41,684 nucleotides of DNA from Gammaproteobacteria bacterium (GCA_029860045.1 JAOUBY010000014.1:1-41684), one strand, 5' to 3'; shown: positions 1 to 10,286, counted from the first letter of the stretch. Translations and numbers: made by a program. The notes: a model not told the origin generated them from the letters alone.

Positions 1-101
1 TATCCTGAATTTCTTCCCTGTATCCCGTGGGGTTTTCACTGCGAAACGGGGGGTGAAATCTGGAACTCGGGCGCGCGCAGGAGTATATTTGCGCCTCGAC
101 T

Positions 102-287
102 AAATGCTGCTGCGGGAGAGAGTGCGGGCTTGTGGGCCTGACACCGCCGAAGGCGCAACACGCCAGGAAACGCTCAGGCAAACAGGACCGTAGCAGAAGT
201 TGACTCTGGAGAGCGGCCGCTGCGCGGCCCACCGAAGGGGACAGGTGCCGTAGTATCCGCATCTACTCTCTCAGGTTGCCGGACAGA
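102..287 (+). promoter_or_regulatory. Tandem glycine riboswitch upstream of gcvT
   Basis: Two glycine aptamers lie in tandem, about 102-197 and 201-287. Each has the family's conserved blocks: a GGAGAG start, an ACCGAAGGGG-like or ACACCGCCGAAGG-like segment, and a CTCAGG block followed by GGACAG or GGACCG. The linker between them carries GACTCTGGAGAG, which closes the first aptamer and opens the second. In the first, TGCT (105-108) can pair with AGCA (192-195) to close P1. The element ends about 70 bases before gcvT, where glycine riboswitches usually activate glycine cleavage genes. Identification is from conserved sequence; no covariance model was run. Confidence 0.93.
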
Positions 288-324
288 GGGGCGACGGCAG
301 CAGGCGCTGTCCGTCGCCCCTTTT
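288..324 (+). terminator. Intrinsic terminator as riboswitch expression platform
   Basis: GGGGCGACGG (288-297) pairs perfectly with CCGTCGCCCC (311-320). An inner CAG/CTG extension is possible, and TTTTGCTTTTTT follows immediately. The 5' arm starts directly after the second aptamer and probably shares its closing-stem bases, so glycine binding and terminator folding would compete. That would make this an ON switch, the usual logic for gcv operons. The hairpin and T-tract are visible; the switching mechanism is inferred. Confidence 0.85.
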
Positions 325-358
325 GCTTTTTTGAACCGGAAAATTAAACGGGAAAATC

Positions 359-1447
359 ATGGCCAACAAGACTCCATTGTTCGACGAGCATCTTGCCGAT
401 GGCGGCAAGATGGTTGATTTCGCCGGTTGGCAGATGCCAATCAATTATGGTTCGCAGATCGAGGAGCACAATAATGTGCGCCAGGATGCGGGTATGTTCG
501 ATGTTTCGCACATGACCGTGGTGGATCTGACCGGGGCACGCACGCGCGAGTTTCTGCGTTACCTGCTGGCCAATAATGTCGATCGCCTTAAAGACAGCGG
601 CAAGGCCCTGTACAGCTGCATGCTGAACGAGGACGGTGGTGTCATCGATGACCTGATTGTCTATTTTATCCGTGATGACTTTTTCCGCATGGTGGTAAAC
701 GCCGGGACCCACGACAAGGACCTGGCCTGGCTGCAAAAGCAGTCCGCAGCCTTTGACGTGACAGTGACCGAACGCCCGGAACTGGCCATGATCGCAGTAC
801 AGGGGCCGAATGCGCGTGACAAGGCGCTGCCGTTGCTGAGTGACTCGGTGCGCGGCCCGGCTGCCGAACTGAAACCTTTCTTTGGTGTGTTCGATGGCGA
901 CTGGTTTATCGCGCGCACCGGTTACACCGGCGAGGACGGTTTCGAGATCGTGCTGCCCGCTGCCGTGGCAGCAGACTTCTGGAGTCGTCTGCGTGCTGCC
1001 GGGGTGCGGCCGACCGGGCTGGGTGCGCGAGACACGCTGCGCCTGGAGGCCGGCATGAACCTGTACGGTACCGACATGGACGAAACAGTCAGTCCGCTGG
1101 AATCGGCGCTGGGCTGGACAATTGCCTGGGAGCCGGCCGAGCGTGACTTTATCGGGCGCAAGGCGCTGCAGCAGCAGCGCGAGGCCGGGACACGCCAGAA
1201 ACTTGTTGGTCTGTTACTGGAAGACAAGGGCGTTCTGCGCAACCACCAGAAGGTGGTGGCCGGTAATGGCGAGGGCGAGATTACCAGCGGCAGCTTCTCG
1301 CCGACCCTGCAGCGTGCCATTGCCTTTGCCCGGGTGCCAAAAGATACCGGCGACAGCTGCCAGGTGGATGTTCGCGGCAAGCTGCTGAACGCCCGTGTCG
1401 TCAAGCCGCCGTTCGTACGTAACGGTGCCGCACAGATCGAACTCTGA
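359..1447 (+). CDS. gcvT: Aminomethyltransferase, glycine cleavage T protein
   Basis: GcvT transfers the methylene carbon from aminomethyl-lipoyl GcvH to tetrahydrofolate, releasing ammonia. The 362-aa length is normal for the family. The N-terminal folate-binding domain carries the conserved GGVIDDLIV segment containing the essential Asp, followed by YTGEDGFEI and a C-terminal barrel-like domain. It is the first gene of the gcv cluster, directly behind the glycine riboswitch, and gcvH follows after a short gap. The start ATG has a modest purine-rich site (CGGGA). Function is secure from family knowledge. Confidence 0.97.
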   Translation: MANKTPLFDEHLADGGKMVDFAGWQMPINYGSQIEEHNNVRQDAGMFDVSHMTVVDLTGARTREFLRYLLANNVDRLKDSGKALYSCMLNEDGGVIDDLIVYFIRDDFFRMVVNAGTHDKDLAWLQKQSAAFDVTVTERPELAMIAVQGPNARDKALPLLSDSVRGPAAELKPFFGVFDGDWFIARTGYTGEDGFEIVLPAAVAADFWSRLRAAGVRPTGLGARDTLRLEAGMNLYGTDMDETVSPLESALGWTIAWEPAERDFIGRKALQQQREAGTRQKLVGLLLEDKGVLRNHQKVVAGNGEGEITSGSFSPTLQRAIAFARVPKDTGDSCQVDVRGKLLNARVVKPPFVRNGAAQIEL

Positions 1448-1495
1448 ATAGCGTATTTGTCAGACAATCTACAGCACATACAAAGTGAGGCAAGC

Positions 1496-1891
1496 ATGAG
1501 CAATATCCCTGTTGAACTGAAATATTCAAAATCACATGAATGGGTACGTCACAATGACGATGGTTCAGTGACCGTGGGTATTTCCGATAGTGCCCAGGAT
1601 CAGCTGGGCGACATGGTCTTTATCGAGGTGCCGGAAGTCGGGCAGACCGTTACCGCTGAAGAGGCATGTGCCGTGGTCGAATCGGTGAAGGCGGCCTCTG
1701 ATGTCTATGCGCCGGTCTCCGGTGAGGTGGTGGAAGTCAACGAGAGCCTGGTGGACAGTCCGGAAGCAGTAAACCAGGACGCCTATGGCGCCGGCTGGCT
1801 GTTCCGCGTACAGCCTTCCGAGGCGGCAGAACTGGATGCGCTGATGGATGGCGATGCCTATTCCGCATTTCTCGAAGACGATGCACATTGA
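1496..1891 (+). CDS. gcvH: Glycine cleavage system H protein
   Basis: GcvH is the lipoylated carrier that shuttles the aminomethyl group between the P, T and L proteins. The 131-aa protein has the ESVKAASD motif, and Lys65 is the lipoyl attachment site. The frame is open upstream to a TTG at 1457. The ATG at 1496 is preferred because GTGAGG (1485-1490) is well placed and the product then begins MSNIP, as family members do. It lies in the gcv operon before gcvPA. Confidence 0.96.
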   Translation: MSNIPVELKYSKSHEWVRHNDDGSVTVGISDSAQDQLGDMVFIEVPEVGQTVTAEEACAVVESVKAASDVYAPVSGEVVEVNESLVDSPEAVNQDAYGAGWLFRVQPSEAAELDALMDGDAYSAFLEDDAH

Positions 1892-1947
1892 TAACGCAGT
1901 TGCCTTACCGCTACTGTCAGTAAGTATTACCTGGATCTGTTACGACT

Positions 1948-3348
1948 ATGCCATTCATTCCACACACTGAGTCCGATGTGAAGGACATGCTTGCTGCCAT
2001 CGGTGCCAGCGATATCGAAACCCTGTTCGACGAAATACCCGACAAGCTGCGCATGGGTAAACTGACCGGCGTTCCGGACGGGATGAACGAGCAGGAAGTT
2101 ACCCGGCTCATGATGGAGCGCGCCGAGCAGGATGGCCGGCCGCTGTGTTTCATGGGCGCCGGTGCCTACGATCATCACATCCCGGCCGCGGTATGGGAAA
2201 TCACCACGCGCGGGGAGTTCTACAGTGCCTATACGCCCTACCAGGCAGAGGCCAGCCAGGGCACGCTGCAGCTGATCTACGAATTCCAGACCATGATGAC
2301 CGGTCTGACCGGGCTGGATGTTTCCAATGCCTCCCTGTACGACGGGGCATCGGGCCTGGCGGAGGCAGTGCTGATGGCGGTTCGTGGTAACCGCAAGTCA
2401 AAATCCGGCCGTATCCTGGTGCCGACTACCGTGCATCCGGAATACCGCAAGACCACACACACGATCGTGAAGAACCAGGACATCGAACTGGTCGAGTTGC
2501 CTTACTGTCCTGAAGGCGGCAATACACTGGTCGACTCGCTTGCAGAGTATGAAGGGCAGGATATAGCCGCGCTGGTGATCCAGCATCCGAATTTCTTCGG
2601 CATCCTGGAAGACGTGGACGTGCTGACCGACTGGGCGCATGCGCAGGGTGCGCTGGTGATTGCCATTGCCAACCCGACCTCGATGGCGCTGCTCAAACCG
2701 CCGGGTCGCTGGGGTGAAAAAGGTGCCGATATCGCCTGTGGCGAGGGCCAGCCGCTGGGTGTGCCGATGATGGCTGGCGGCCCGTATTTCGGTTACATGT
2801 GCTGCAAGCAAGCACTGGTGCGCCAGATGCCGGGCCGTATTGTCGGGCGTACCATCGACCGTGACGAGCGTGAAGGTTTCACCCTGACACTGCAGGCACG
2901 CGAGCAGCACATACGCCGCTCCAAGGCGACCTCGAATATCTGCACCAACCAGGGACTACTGGTGACGGCCGCAACTATATATATGTCCCTGCTGGGGGCG
3001 GAAGGGCTGCGGCGCGTGGCACAGGCCTGTCACGAGAATACCCGCAAGCTGGTGTCTGCGCTGACGGCGAATGACTGTGTCGAGCCGGTGTTCAACCGGC
3101 CGTATTTCCACGAGACACCGCTGCGCCTGTCTGTGCCGGTCGAGGGTGTGGCGCGCTCACTGCATGCACACAACATCCTGCCGGGTTACCTCATGGCACA
3201 GGCATACCCGGAGCTGGGTGATGCACTGCTGGTGTGTGCCACCGAGACACGTACCGATGCGGATATCGAGACCTATGCCAGCCACCTGAATCGCACCATT
3301 GATGCGCAGACGAAGGCGGGGTGTCCGGTTAAACCGAAGATGGCGTAA
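1948..3348 (+). CDS. gcvPA: Glycine dehydrogenase (decarboxylating) subunit 1
   Basis: This is the N-terminal half of the two-subunit P protein, which with GcvPB decarboxylates glycine and loads the remaining aminomethyl group on GcvH. The 466 aa are typical, starting [15 protein letters not shown] and containing the conserved [24 protein letters not shown] and [14 protein letters not shown] segments. It carries no PLP lysine; that is in GcvPB. It is separated from its partner by the tpx gene. Confidence 0.96.
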   Translation: MPFIPHTESDVKDMLAAIGASDIETLFDEIPDKLRMGKLTGVPDGMNEQEVTRLMMERAEQDGRPLCFMGAGAYDHHIPAAVWEITTRGEFYSAYTPYQAEASQGTLQLIYEFQTMMTGLTGLDVSNASLYDGASGLAEAVLMAVRGNRKSKSGRILVPTTVHPEYRKTTHTIVKNQDIELVELPYCPEGGNTLVDSLAEYEGQDIAALVIQHPNFFGILEDVDVLTDWAHAQGALVIAIANPTSMALLKPPGRWGEKGADIACGEGQPLGVPMMAGGPYFGYMCCKQALVRQMPGRIVGRTIDRDEREGFTLTLQAREQHIRRSKATSNICTNQGLLVTAATIYMSLLGAEGLRRVAQACHENTRKLVSALTANDCVEPVFNRPYFHETPLRLSVPVEGVARSLHAHNILPGYLMAQAYPELGDALLVCATETRTDADIETYASHLNRTIDAQTKAGCPVKPKMA

Positions 3349-3374
3349 ATACACCAGGAAGAGGGAGAGATAAA

Positions 3375-3872
3375 ATGGCGACAGTAACCCTGCAGGGAAC
3401 AGCATGTAACACCAATGGCGAGTTGCCGGCCGTGGGCAGCAAGGCGCCGGATTTCCACCTGGTCGACGGCAAGCTGAACGATGTGCGGCTGGCGGACTAC
3501 CAGGGCAAAAAAATCCTGATGAATATTGTGCCCAGTCTGGACACCCCGACCTGTGCGACCTCGACCAGCAAGTTCAACCAGCATGCGGCTGGTCGTGATG
3601 ACGTGGTCATGCTGGTGATTTCGGCCGATCTGCCGTTTGCACAGGGGCGTTTTTGCGGTGCGGAAGGCATAGAGAACGTCATCCCGCTGTCACTGATGCG
3701 TACGCGTGGCTTTGCCAAGGATTATGGCGTGTTGATTACCGACGGCCCGCTGGCCGGTATTACCGCGCGCGCGGTCGTGGTGGTGGATGCCGAAGGTATG
3801 GTGAGCTACACGCAGCTGGTGCCGGAAATTGCCGACGAGCCGGATTACGAGGCGGCACTGGCGGCAGTGTGA
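3375..3872 (+). CDS. tpx: Thiol peroxidase (Tpx-type peroxiredoxin)
   Basis: Tpx reduces hydroperoxides with electrons from thioredoxin. The 165 aa are the usual length. The peroxidatic cysteine is Cys60 in the DTPTCATS motif and the resolving cysteine is Cys94 in GRFCGAEG, the spacing expected for Tpx. A purine-rich ribosome site (GGGAGAGA) precedes the ATG. It lies between gcvPA and gcvPB in the same direction with short gaps, so it is probably co-transcribed with the glycine cleavage genes. Confidence 0.95.
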   Translation: MATVTLQGTACNTNGELPAVGSKAPDFHLVDGKLNDVRLADYQGKKILMNIVPSLDTPTCATSTSKFNQHAAGRDDVVMLVISADLPFAQGRFCGAEGIENVIPLSLMRTRGFAKDYGVLITDGPLAGITARAVVVVDAEGMVSYTQLVPEIADEPDYEAALAAV

Positions 3873-3898
3873 TGCCGCGAGCGTTATTTGATTGTTAA

Positions 3899-3922
3899 TC
3901 GCGCCTGCAAGGCGCTCCTACA
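3899..3922. repeat. 24-bp dispersed palindromic repeat, copy 1
   Basis: The 24 bases contain an internal palindrome (GCGCCTGCAAGGCGC). They are the exact reverse complement of 23114-23137, about 19 kb away between folA and apaH. This copy lies between tpx and gcvPB, just before the gcvPB start. Its form resembles REP-type intergenic elements. It would be transcribed as a small hairpin in the gcv mRNA. Confidence 0.75.
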
Positions 3923-3938
3923 CAATGGTTTAGCAGTT

Positions 3939-5393
3939 ATGTTGATATTTGAACAATCACACCCTGGTCGCCGGGCCCTGGCACAGGCACCGCACCAGCC
4001 TGCGGAAACACCGGATATCCCGGATGAATTACTGCGTGAAGAACCGCCGTTGCTGCCGGCCGCCTCGGAAATGCAGGTGGTCCGTCACTACACGCGCCTG
4101 TCGCAGAAAAATTTCTCCATTGACACCCAGTTCTACCCGCTGGGTTCCTGCACCATGAAGTACAACCCGCGCGCTTGCAACAGGCTTGCCATGCTGCCGG
4201 GATTCCTCGCCCGTCATCCGCTGGCGCCGGTATCGATGGGGCAGGGCTTTCTCGCCTGTATGTATGAACTGCAGGAGATGCTCAAGCACGTGACCGGCAT
4301 GCCGGCAGTATCACTCTCGCCAGCCGCTGGCGCGCAGGGCGAATTTACTGGCGTGGCCATGATCCGTGCCTATCACGATGCCAATGGGGATACCGCGCGC
4401 AATGAAATCCTGGTGCCGGATGCAGCGCACGGGACCAATCCGGCTACCGCTGTCATGTGCGGGTACAAGGTGCACGAGATTCCCACCGATCGAAATGGTG
4501 ACGTGGATATGGAAGCGCTGCGTGAGGCGGTAGGTCCGCATACCGCAGGTATCATGCTGACCAATCCGTCCACGCTGGGCGTGTTTGAACGTCGTATCGA
4601 GGAAATTGCCGGCATCATCCACGAGGCCGGTGGCCTGCTGTACTACGATGGCGCAAACCTGAATGCCATTCTTGGCAAGGTGCGTCCGGGTGACATGGGC
4701 TTTGATGTTATTCACATGAACCTGCACAAGACCTTCTCAACGCCACATGGCGGCGGTGGTCCGGGTGCCGGCCCGGTCGGTGTCAGCAAGCGACTGGAGC
4801 CGTTCCTGCCGGTGCCGGTGGTGGGTTTCGACGGCGACGAGTACTACTGGATTACCGAGGACGTTCGGCCGCAGAGTATCGGCCGCCTGTCGGCCTTCAT
4901 GGGCAATGCCGGTGTGCTGATGCGTGCCTATATCTATGCGCGCATGCTCGGTAGCGAGGGCATGCATCGCGTCGCCGACTACGCCACGCTGAATGCCAAT
5001 TACCTCATGGCGCGGCTCACCGATGCCGGTTTTGACTTGGCCTTTCCGGGCCGTCGTGCGACACACGAATTCATCGTGACCCTGAAGCGCCAGCAGAAGG
5101 AGCTGGGCATTACCGCGATGGACTTTGCCAAGCGCCTGCTGGATTACAATTTTCATGCACCGACCACCTACTTTCCGTTACTGGTGCCCGAGTGTCTGTT
5201 GATCGAGCCGACCGAGACCGAGACAAAAGAGGAGCTCGACGGTTTTGTCGAAGCCATGATTCGTATCCAGCAGGAAGCGGAGAACAGTCCGGAACTGCTC
5301 AAGGAAGCGCCACATACCCAGCCGGTGCGACGACTTGATGAGGTGCGTGCTGCCAAGCAGCTCGATCTAGCCTGGAGTCCGGCAGCGGAATAA
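3939..5393 (+). CDS. gcvPB: Glycine dehydrogenase (decarboxylating) subunit 2
   Basis: This is the PLP-carrying half of the P protein. The [14 protein letters not shown] motif contains the Schiff-base lysine, Lys264. The frame is open back to a TTG at 3888, but that stretch is made of the dispersed repeat. The ATG at 3939 gives the family N-terminus MLIFE..HPGRRA and a normal 484 aa, so it is preferred. It acts with GcvPA, GcvT and GcvH; the lipoamide dehydrogenase is not in this window. Confidence 0.96.
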   Translation: MLIFEQSHPGRRALAQAPHQPAETPDIPDELLREEPPLLPAASEMQVVRHYTRLSQKNFSIDTQFYPLGSCTMKYNPRACNRLAMLPGFLARHPLAPVSMGQGFLACMYELQEMLKHVTGMPAVSLSPAAGAQGEFTGVAMIRAYHDANGDTARNEILVPDAAHGTNPATAVMCGYKVHEIPTDRNGDVDMEALREAVGPHTAGIMLTNPSTLGVFERRIEEIAGIIHEAGGLLYYDGANLNAILGKVRPGDMGFDVIHMNLHKTFSTPHGGGGPGAGPVGVSKRLEPFLPVPVVGFDGDEYYWITEDVRPQSIGRLSAFMGNAGVLMRAYIYARMLGSEGMHRVADYATLNANYLMARLTDAGFDLAFPGRRATHEFIVTLKRQQKELGITAMDFAKRLLDYNFHAPTTYFPLLVPECLLIEPTETETKEELDGFVEAMIRIQQEAENSPELLKEAPHTQPVRRLDEVRAAKQLDLAWSPAAE

Positions 5394-5498
5394 AGTTGTC
5401 GGCAGGTTTGCTCCATGCCTGTGGATGTATCAGGTGGCCGTGGGGGCAGATCGGAATCACGGTAAATCTATTTAGTCCAACTGACAGGAATACGCCTT

Positions 5499-6434
5499 AT
5501 GTCTGCGCTGATCTGTGGTTCATTTGCCTATGACACCATCATGGTGTTCCATGACCAGTTCAAGAATCACATCCTGCCGGACAAGGTGCATATTCTGAAC
5601 GTCTCGTTCCTGGTGCCGGATATGCGACGCGAGTTCGGTGGCTGTGCCGGAAATATTGCCTACAACCTGAAGTTGCTGGGTGGTGAGCCGGTGCCGATGG
5701 GTACGGTGGGCAGCGACTTTGCTCCGTATGCCGAGTGGATGGATCTGAATGGCATTGACCGGCGCCATGTCACGTTGCTGGAAAACACCTATACTGCGCA
5801 GGCCTTCATCACCACCGACATGGACGACAACCAGATCACCGCCTTTCACCCGGGCGCGATGAATGGCGCGCACGTCAACCGGACCCACGATGCACAGGGT
5901 ATTACCATTGGTATCGTCTCGCCGGACGGCCGCCAGGCGATGCTGGAGCACGCCGACCAGTTTGCCGAGAATGGTATTCCCTTTGTATTTGACCCGGGCC
6001 AGGGGCTGCCGATGTTTGGTGGTGAGGAACTGGGTACCTTCATCGACCAGGCCAGCTGGGTGAGTGTCAACGATTATGAACTGCAACTCTTGCAGGAGCG
6101 TACCGGCCTGTCGCCGCACGAGATAGCGGACCGTGTGGAGGCGCTGGTGGTTACGCTGGGTGGGGAGGGTTCCCATATCTATACCGACGGCCGGCGCATC
6201 GACATCCCGGCTGCGCAAGTGAGCGCACTGAACGACCCGACCGGTTGTGGTGACGCCTATCGCGGTGGCCTGTTATACGGCTTGATGAACGGGCTGGACT
6301 GGGAAACAACCGGGCGTATTGCCGCATTGATGGGCGCCATCAAGATCGAACAGCATGGCACCCAGAATCATCGCTTCACGAATGAAGAATTCCGTGCGCG
6401 TTACCAGGACAGTTTCGGGGTTGAGCTGGACTAG
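5499..6434 (+). CDS. PfkB-family carbohydrate/adenosine kinase
   Basis: This 311-aa protein is a ribokinase/PfkB-fold kinase. It has the N-terminal substrate-binding GGCAGNIAYNL segment and the C-terminal DPTGCGDAYRGG motif, which holds the anion hole and catalytic Asp. Ribokinases, adenosine kinases and several sugar kinases share this layout, so the substrate cannot be fixed from sequence. The start ATG follows CAGGAA. It lies 105 bp after gcvPB in the same direction and may be the last gene of that unit. Confidence 0.85.
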   Translation: MSALICGSFAYDTIMVFHDQFKNHILPDKVHILNVSFLVPDMRREFGGCAGNIAYNLKLLGGEPVPMGTVGSDFAPYAEWMDLNGIDRRHVTLLENTYTAQAFITTDMDDNQITAFHPGAMNGAHVNRTHDAQGITIGIVSPDGRQAMLEHADQFAENGIPFVFDPGQGLPMFGGEELGTFIDQASWVSVNDYELQLLQERTGLSPHEIADRVEALVVTLGGEGSHIYTDGRRIDIPAAQVSALNDPTGCGDAYRGGLLYGLMNGLDWETTGRIAALMGAIKIEQHGTQNHRFTNEEFRARYQDSFGVELD

Positions 6435-6480
6435 GGCATTACCGGCAGGGTGCAGGTAAAAAGTGCCGTCCATGGCGCCT

Positions 6481-6517
6481 TGCTTTCCCTGATCTCATTG
6501 AGCTTTCAGGGTAAGCA
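6481..6517. terminator. Hairpin between convergent genes, possible terminator
   Basis: TGCTTTCCCTGA (6481-6492) and TCAGGGTAAGCA (6506-6517) form a 12-bp stem with one T-T mismatch and a 13-base loop. It lies between the PfkB-family kinase gene (plus) and the histidine kinase gene (minus), where a bidirectional terminator is expected. No strong T-tract follows on either side, so the role is uncertain. Confidence 0.5.
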
Positions 6518-6540
6518 TGTCATGTAACGGGTGAAGGCAG

Positions 6541-6572
6541 AATCAGCCAGAACGGTTAGTACAAAGGTAGTA
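6541..6572. repeat. 32-bp bipartite motif, copy 1
   Basis: AATCAGCCA, seven variable bases, then TAGTACAAAGGTAGTA. The same layout recurs at 23458-23489 with identical spacing and one mismatch in the 16-base block. Both copies lie in gaps between convergent genes. TAGTAC and GTAGTA halves could suit a response-regulator site or a mobile-repeat remnant; the sequence does not decide. Confidence 0.55.
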
Positions 6573-6588
6573 CCCTCGCGCAGCGTGG

Positions 6589-9273
6589 TTATCTTGCCTG
6601 GTTATCCGGGGTTATCCCTGCGAGCAATGTCTCCAGCGTATCCAGTACTTCCTGCATTGATTGCACAGAGCCTGTGTCGCGGGCTTCCTCAAGCGATCTG
6701 AATCTGTCGGTAAACTCGGTCAGTCCGAAATACTGCACCAGCCCCTTCAACTGGTGCATATGATCTGCGAAATGCGCCTGGTCACCCGAGTCGAGCGCCT
6801 TGCGCAGGGCATTTAACTGTCTGCCCAGTTCCCGCTGCAGGCGCTTTTGAAATCCGGCCGGCCGTGTCATGGCATCCCGCTCGCCGGTATCCGCCTCCTG
6901 CGCTGGTAGCTGGCACCACTTGTGCAGAATATTGACCAGCTTCTGTTCGGCGACCGGCTTGTACAGGACGTCATCCAGCCCGAGTGATTCGAGGTACTGA
7001 TCGCTGTCGGCAAACACATCTGCAGTCAGTGCGATGATCGGCGTCAGGCGGTTTGTCCCCTCGCGGATTAGTTGTGTTGCCCTGATTCCACCCATGACCG
7101 GCATGTGTATGTCCATGAGGATAAGATCGAACAGCCTGTGTGCTGCCAGTTTGCAGGCCTCCTCGCCATTCTCCGCCAGGGCAACATGGGCCCCGTGGCT
7201 GCTCAGTAACTGGTCGAACAGTCGCTGATTAAAGCTGTTGTCCTCGACGACCAGCACATTAAGGCGAGCAAATGTTTTTTTCTGGTCTGGGTTAACTGCT
7301 GTAGCGATGTTTTCGGCGCCGGTTTCGTCATCCAGTGACAGGACTTTTCTTATTACGCGCAACAGCCGGTCACTGCGCGGAGGCTTGGACAGGATGCACA
7401 TCTGTGTATCGGCAATACAGGTTGGCAGGTCGTGCAGTTCGTCACCGATCAGCACTATTGCCGGTGCACTGCAGATGCGTCTTACATCCTCCAGCCAGGC
7501 ATCGTGCGGGATGCCGTTATATTCATCCTGGGACAGGCCCATGATCAGCAATTCGCAGGGGGAGTCCTGCTGTGCGTCGGCGGCAAGAATTTCCATCAGC
7601 CTGTCGCGATCAGCGGTGTTGAATACCGTTGCGCCCCAGGTGAAGAAGCGGTTGCGGAGTGCGCGCAGGGCAAACGGGTTGCGGTCATAAACCAGCACCT
7701 TTCTGCCAACAAGCGGCTTGATGGCGTTCTTCCTGGCGGTGACTTCATTCGGTACATGGACAGTGAAACTGAAGGTCGAGCCTGTGCCGGGGAAGCTGTT
7801 AACGTGTATCTCGCCGCCCAGCAGATCGGCCAGTTTCTTGCAAATGGAAAGCCCCAGTCCCGTGCCACCGTATTTCCGGCTGGTGGAAATATCCCCCTGG
7901 ATAAAAGGATCAAAGATGTGTGCCTGCTCTGCCTCACTCAGACCGATACCGGTATCGGTTACCGAGAAATTTATCGTGGCCACGCCGTTGTCAGGGGTTT
8001 CCGCTGATACCTCGACAATCACGTGCCCGTCATTGGTGAACTTGATGGCGTTGTTGATGAGGTTTGTCAGTAGCTGGCTGATGCGGTTCGGGTCGCTGGT
8101 GATGTACTGCGGCACATCCGAATGGATATACAGGACCAGCTCAAGGCGCTTCTCGTGCGCCTGTTTGCTGAATATGCTGATAGCGTTTTCCAGCGCCTCG
8201 TGCAGATCGAAAGAAATCGACTCAAGGTCAAGCGTGTTTGAATCCAGTCGGCTATAGCCCAGGATGTCGTCGATAATCAGCAGCAGTTGCGAGGCGGCTT
8301 GCGTGATAGTGTGGATATATTCCTGCTGGTTCTCTGACAGCCCGGTCTTTTCCAGCAGTCCGGAGAACCCGATGACGGCGCTCAGCGGTGTACGTATCTC
8401 GTGGCTCATGCGTGCCAGGAAATCCGATTTGGCCGCGCCGGCATTGACGGCATCCGACCTCGCCTGGTCAAGTTCAGCATTTCTGCTTTCCAGTTTCCTT
8501 ACGGTCTCCTGCAGGGCTTCCGTGGCTTCCTCGACCTCCTTCCGCAACTGTTTCTGCGTATCTTCCAGCGTCCCGGCCATCTGGTTGATGCCCTGTTCCA
8601 GGGTGCCGAGTTCACCCGGCGATCTACCCGCCGAGCGTGCCGACAGTCTGCCGCCGGTTAGTTCATTGACAATGCCGGTTAGCTGGATGATGGGCCCACT
8701 CACGCTGTGGGCGACAAGATAGGCCAGTAGTATGCTTAGCAGCAGACCGCTGCAGGTCAATACAATGCCGGTCAGCAGGATGGAGTTACGGCGATGTTCC
8801 ATCGCGGCAGTAGAGAGGCTGATCTGTACACTGCCGATAGGCTGTGAAGTGTCGGTAGCCGGTGCCTCTCCGGATTCGATGTCGAAGTCGAGTATCTCGA
8901 CACCGGCGCGCAGGACCGGCGCGGTAAATGTCACGATCTGGTCAGCCCTGGGTTCTGTACCCGCCTTGTTGATATGAAGCAGCAGCCTGCCACTGTTGTT
9001 GCTGATCTTTACATGCAGGGTGTCGGGTTCGCGCATGACGGTCCCGGCCTGCCTGTGGAGTTCTCTGATATCAGTAGAGTACAGGCCAAGCTCGCTCAGA
9101 TCGGCCAGGTGTTTTGCAATCAGTTCGCCACGCTCAAGCAATGCCGTTCGGGCATCGTTCATTTGCATATCCGTAGCGTAGTAACCCAGCGACAGGATGA
9201 TGAGGAACAGCGGGGCGGTGAAAAGCAGTAGGATGCGGTGACCGATATCACTTCGTTGCAGGAGCTTGTTCAC
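6589..9273 (-). CDS. Hybrid sensor histidine kinase with two receivers and Hpt
   Basis: This 894-aa inner-membrane sensor has a transmembrane segment at about 13-33, a periplasmic domain to about 163, a second membrane segment at 165-188, and HAMP at about 189-240. A coiled coil follows, then HisKA with His291 in SHEIRTP, and an HATPase domain (N box near 404-410, DTGIG at 440, GTGLGLS at 470). A receiver-like domain at about 524-645 has Gly at the expected phospho-Asp position (LIMGL). A true receiver has Asp721 (LILMDIHMP), and the C-terminal Hpt has His840 (HQLKG). Its start overlaps the stop of the binding-protein gene by 4 bp. It probably passes phosphate to the LuxR-type regulator upstream; this pairing is inferred. 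Confidence 0.93.
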   Translation of the reverse strand: MNKLLQRSDIGHRILLLFTAPLFLIILSLGYYATDMQMNDARTALLERGELIAKHLADLSELGLYSTDIRELHRQAGTVMREPDTLHVKISNNSGRLLLHINKAGTEPRADQIVTFTAPVLRAGVEILDFDIESGEAPATDTSQPIGSVQISLSTAAMEHRRNSILLTGIVLTCSGLLLSILLAYLVAHSVSGPIIQLTGIVNELTGGRLSARSAGRSPGELGTLEQGINQMAGTLEDTQKQLRKEVEEATEALQETVRKLESRNAELDQARSDAVNAGAAKSDFLARMSHEIRTPLSAVIGFSGLLEKTGLSENQQEYIHTITQAASQLLLIIDDILGYSRLDSNTLDLESISFDLHEALENAISIFSKQAHEKRLELVLYIHSDVPQYITSDPNRISQLLTNLINNAIKFTNDGHVIVEVSAETPDNGVATINFSVTDTGIGLSEAEQAHIFDPFIQGDISTSRKYGGTGLGLSICKKLADLLGGEIHVNSFPGTGSTFSFTVHVPNEVTARKNAIKPLVGRKVLVYDRNPFALRALRNRFFTWGATVFNTADRDRLMEILAADAQQDSPCELLIMGLSQDEYNGIPHDAWLEDVRRICSAPAIVLIGDELHDLPTCIADTQMCILSKPPRSDRLLRVIRKVLSLDDETGAENIATAVNPDQKKTFARLNVLVVEDNSFNQRLFDQLLSSHGAHVALAENGEEACKLAAHRLFDLILMDIHMPVMGGIRATQLIREGTNRLTPIIALTADVFADSDQYLESLGLDDVLYKPVAEQKLVNILHKWCQLPAQEADTGERDAMTRPAGFQKRLQRELGRQLNALRKALDSGDQAHFADHMHQLKGLVQYFGLTEFTDRFRSLEEARDTGSVQSMQEVLDTLETLLAGITPDNQAR

Positions 9274-10250
9274 TGGCGTTGCTCCTGTTTCAGGATCATC
9301 TTGATCAGGGTGTCTTCGTCTTTATCATCGCCCCCCAGTGAGCGAGCGACACCTGTATTGATGGCCACCCTGAAGTAACGTGTGTATTCCGGTCCAGGCA
9401 GACAGCTGCTGTTTCTACTCCGCCAGTGCTTAATCATTTCCATCGCCTGTTTTGCCATCTGCTCCGGCTCTGAGAATACCGCGGCGGCGGCTCCCGCCCT
9501 TACGTAGGCGCGGGAGAAGCCGATGATGGGGATCTGCTTCTGGTAGGCTGCATACAGCAGCAACTTGGCATTCTCGCGGTTCAGCACCAGCGGATCGTTG
9601 ACGGCCAGCAACAGATCGGTTTCCTTTAACAGTTTGCGGGTAGTGGCAACGGTGTTTTCTTCCTGCGTCACGTTTCGCACAATCAGTCTACGATCGGCTG
9701 GCAGTTCCATAGTATCGATCTCCACACGGCGCTGCCGGGAGACTGGCCCAAGCAATACGCCATAGTTGCGCGCGTTGGGGAAGATATGACTGGCCAGCAA
9801 TGCCTGCCGCCGGAGGGGCTGGTCGATGAAAATGGCGGAGCGTTTGCTGCAGCCAGTCTCACTGCCGATCAGTGTGCGGTAGCTGCTCTCGGGGATAATG
9901 GCGTTGATTGCCGGTATTGGCAGGCCCAGTTCTGCCACGGTGCTTGCTGCACGGGTGCCTACAGTCAGCAGCAGGTCCGTTGTTTCATCAATCTCTGTTA
10001 GCGTGCGTGCTTCCCTGTCCAGGTAAATAGTGCTGAGGTGCACATCGTTTTGAGTGCCGTACCTGTCCCTGATGGTATCCAGAAAACGTTCATAGAGCTC
10101 CCCCCTGGAGCTTGCGACCATCATGATGTCCATAGCCTGCACGCGTGGCGAAGCTGCACAGTACAGTGCGCCGAGCAGCAGGAGGCAGCAGGCGCGTCGA
10201 AACCTCGACATCGGGACTGTCAGCCTGTATGTGAATCTGCCGCGTTTCAA
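9270..10250 (-). CDS. Periplasmic ABC-type substrate-binding protein
   Basis: A 326-aa exported protein with a basic, hydrophobic N-terminus (signal peptide ending near VQA) and a fold resembling the ABC_sub_bind family. Recognisable parts are a DLLLTVGTRAAS segment, an IPAINAIIPE stretch, and a late LLAVNDPLVLNRENAK region. No permease or ATPase gene is nearby. The gene overlaps the hybrid kinase by 4 bp, so the product probably presents a ligand to the kinase's periplasmic domain. An internal Met (about residue 14) is an alternative start that leaves a better-proportioned signal peptide. Confidence 0.8.
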   Translation of the reverse strand: MKRGRFTYRLTVPMSRFRRACCLLLLGALYCAASPRVQAMDIMMVASSRGELYERFLDTIRDRYGTQNDVHLSTIYLDREARTLTEIDETTDLLLTVGTRAASTVAELGLPIPAINAIIPESSYRTLIGSETGCSKRSAIFIDQPLRRQALLASHIFPNARNYGVLLGPVSRQRRVEIDTMELPADRRLIVRNVTQEENTVATTRKLLKETDLLLAVNDPLVLNRENAKLLLYAAYQKQIPIIGFSRAYVRAGAAAAVFSEPEQMAKQAMEMIKHWRSRNSSCLPGPEYTRYFRVAINTGVARSLGGDDKDEDTLIKMILKQEQRQ

Positions 10251-10286
10251 GAAAATATTCCCGTGTGGGCTCAGCCGTTTCCCCGG

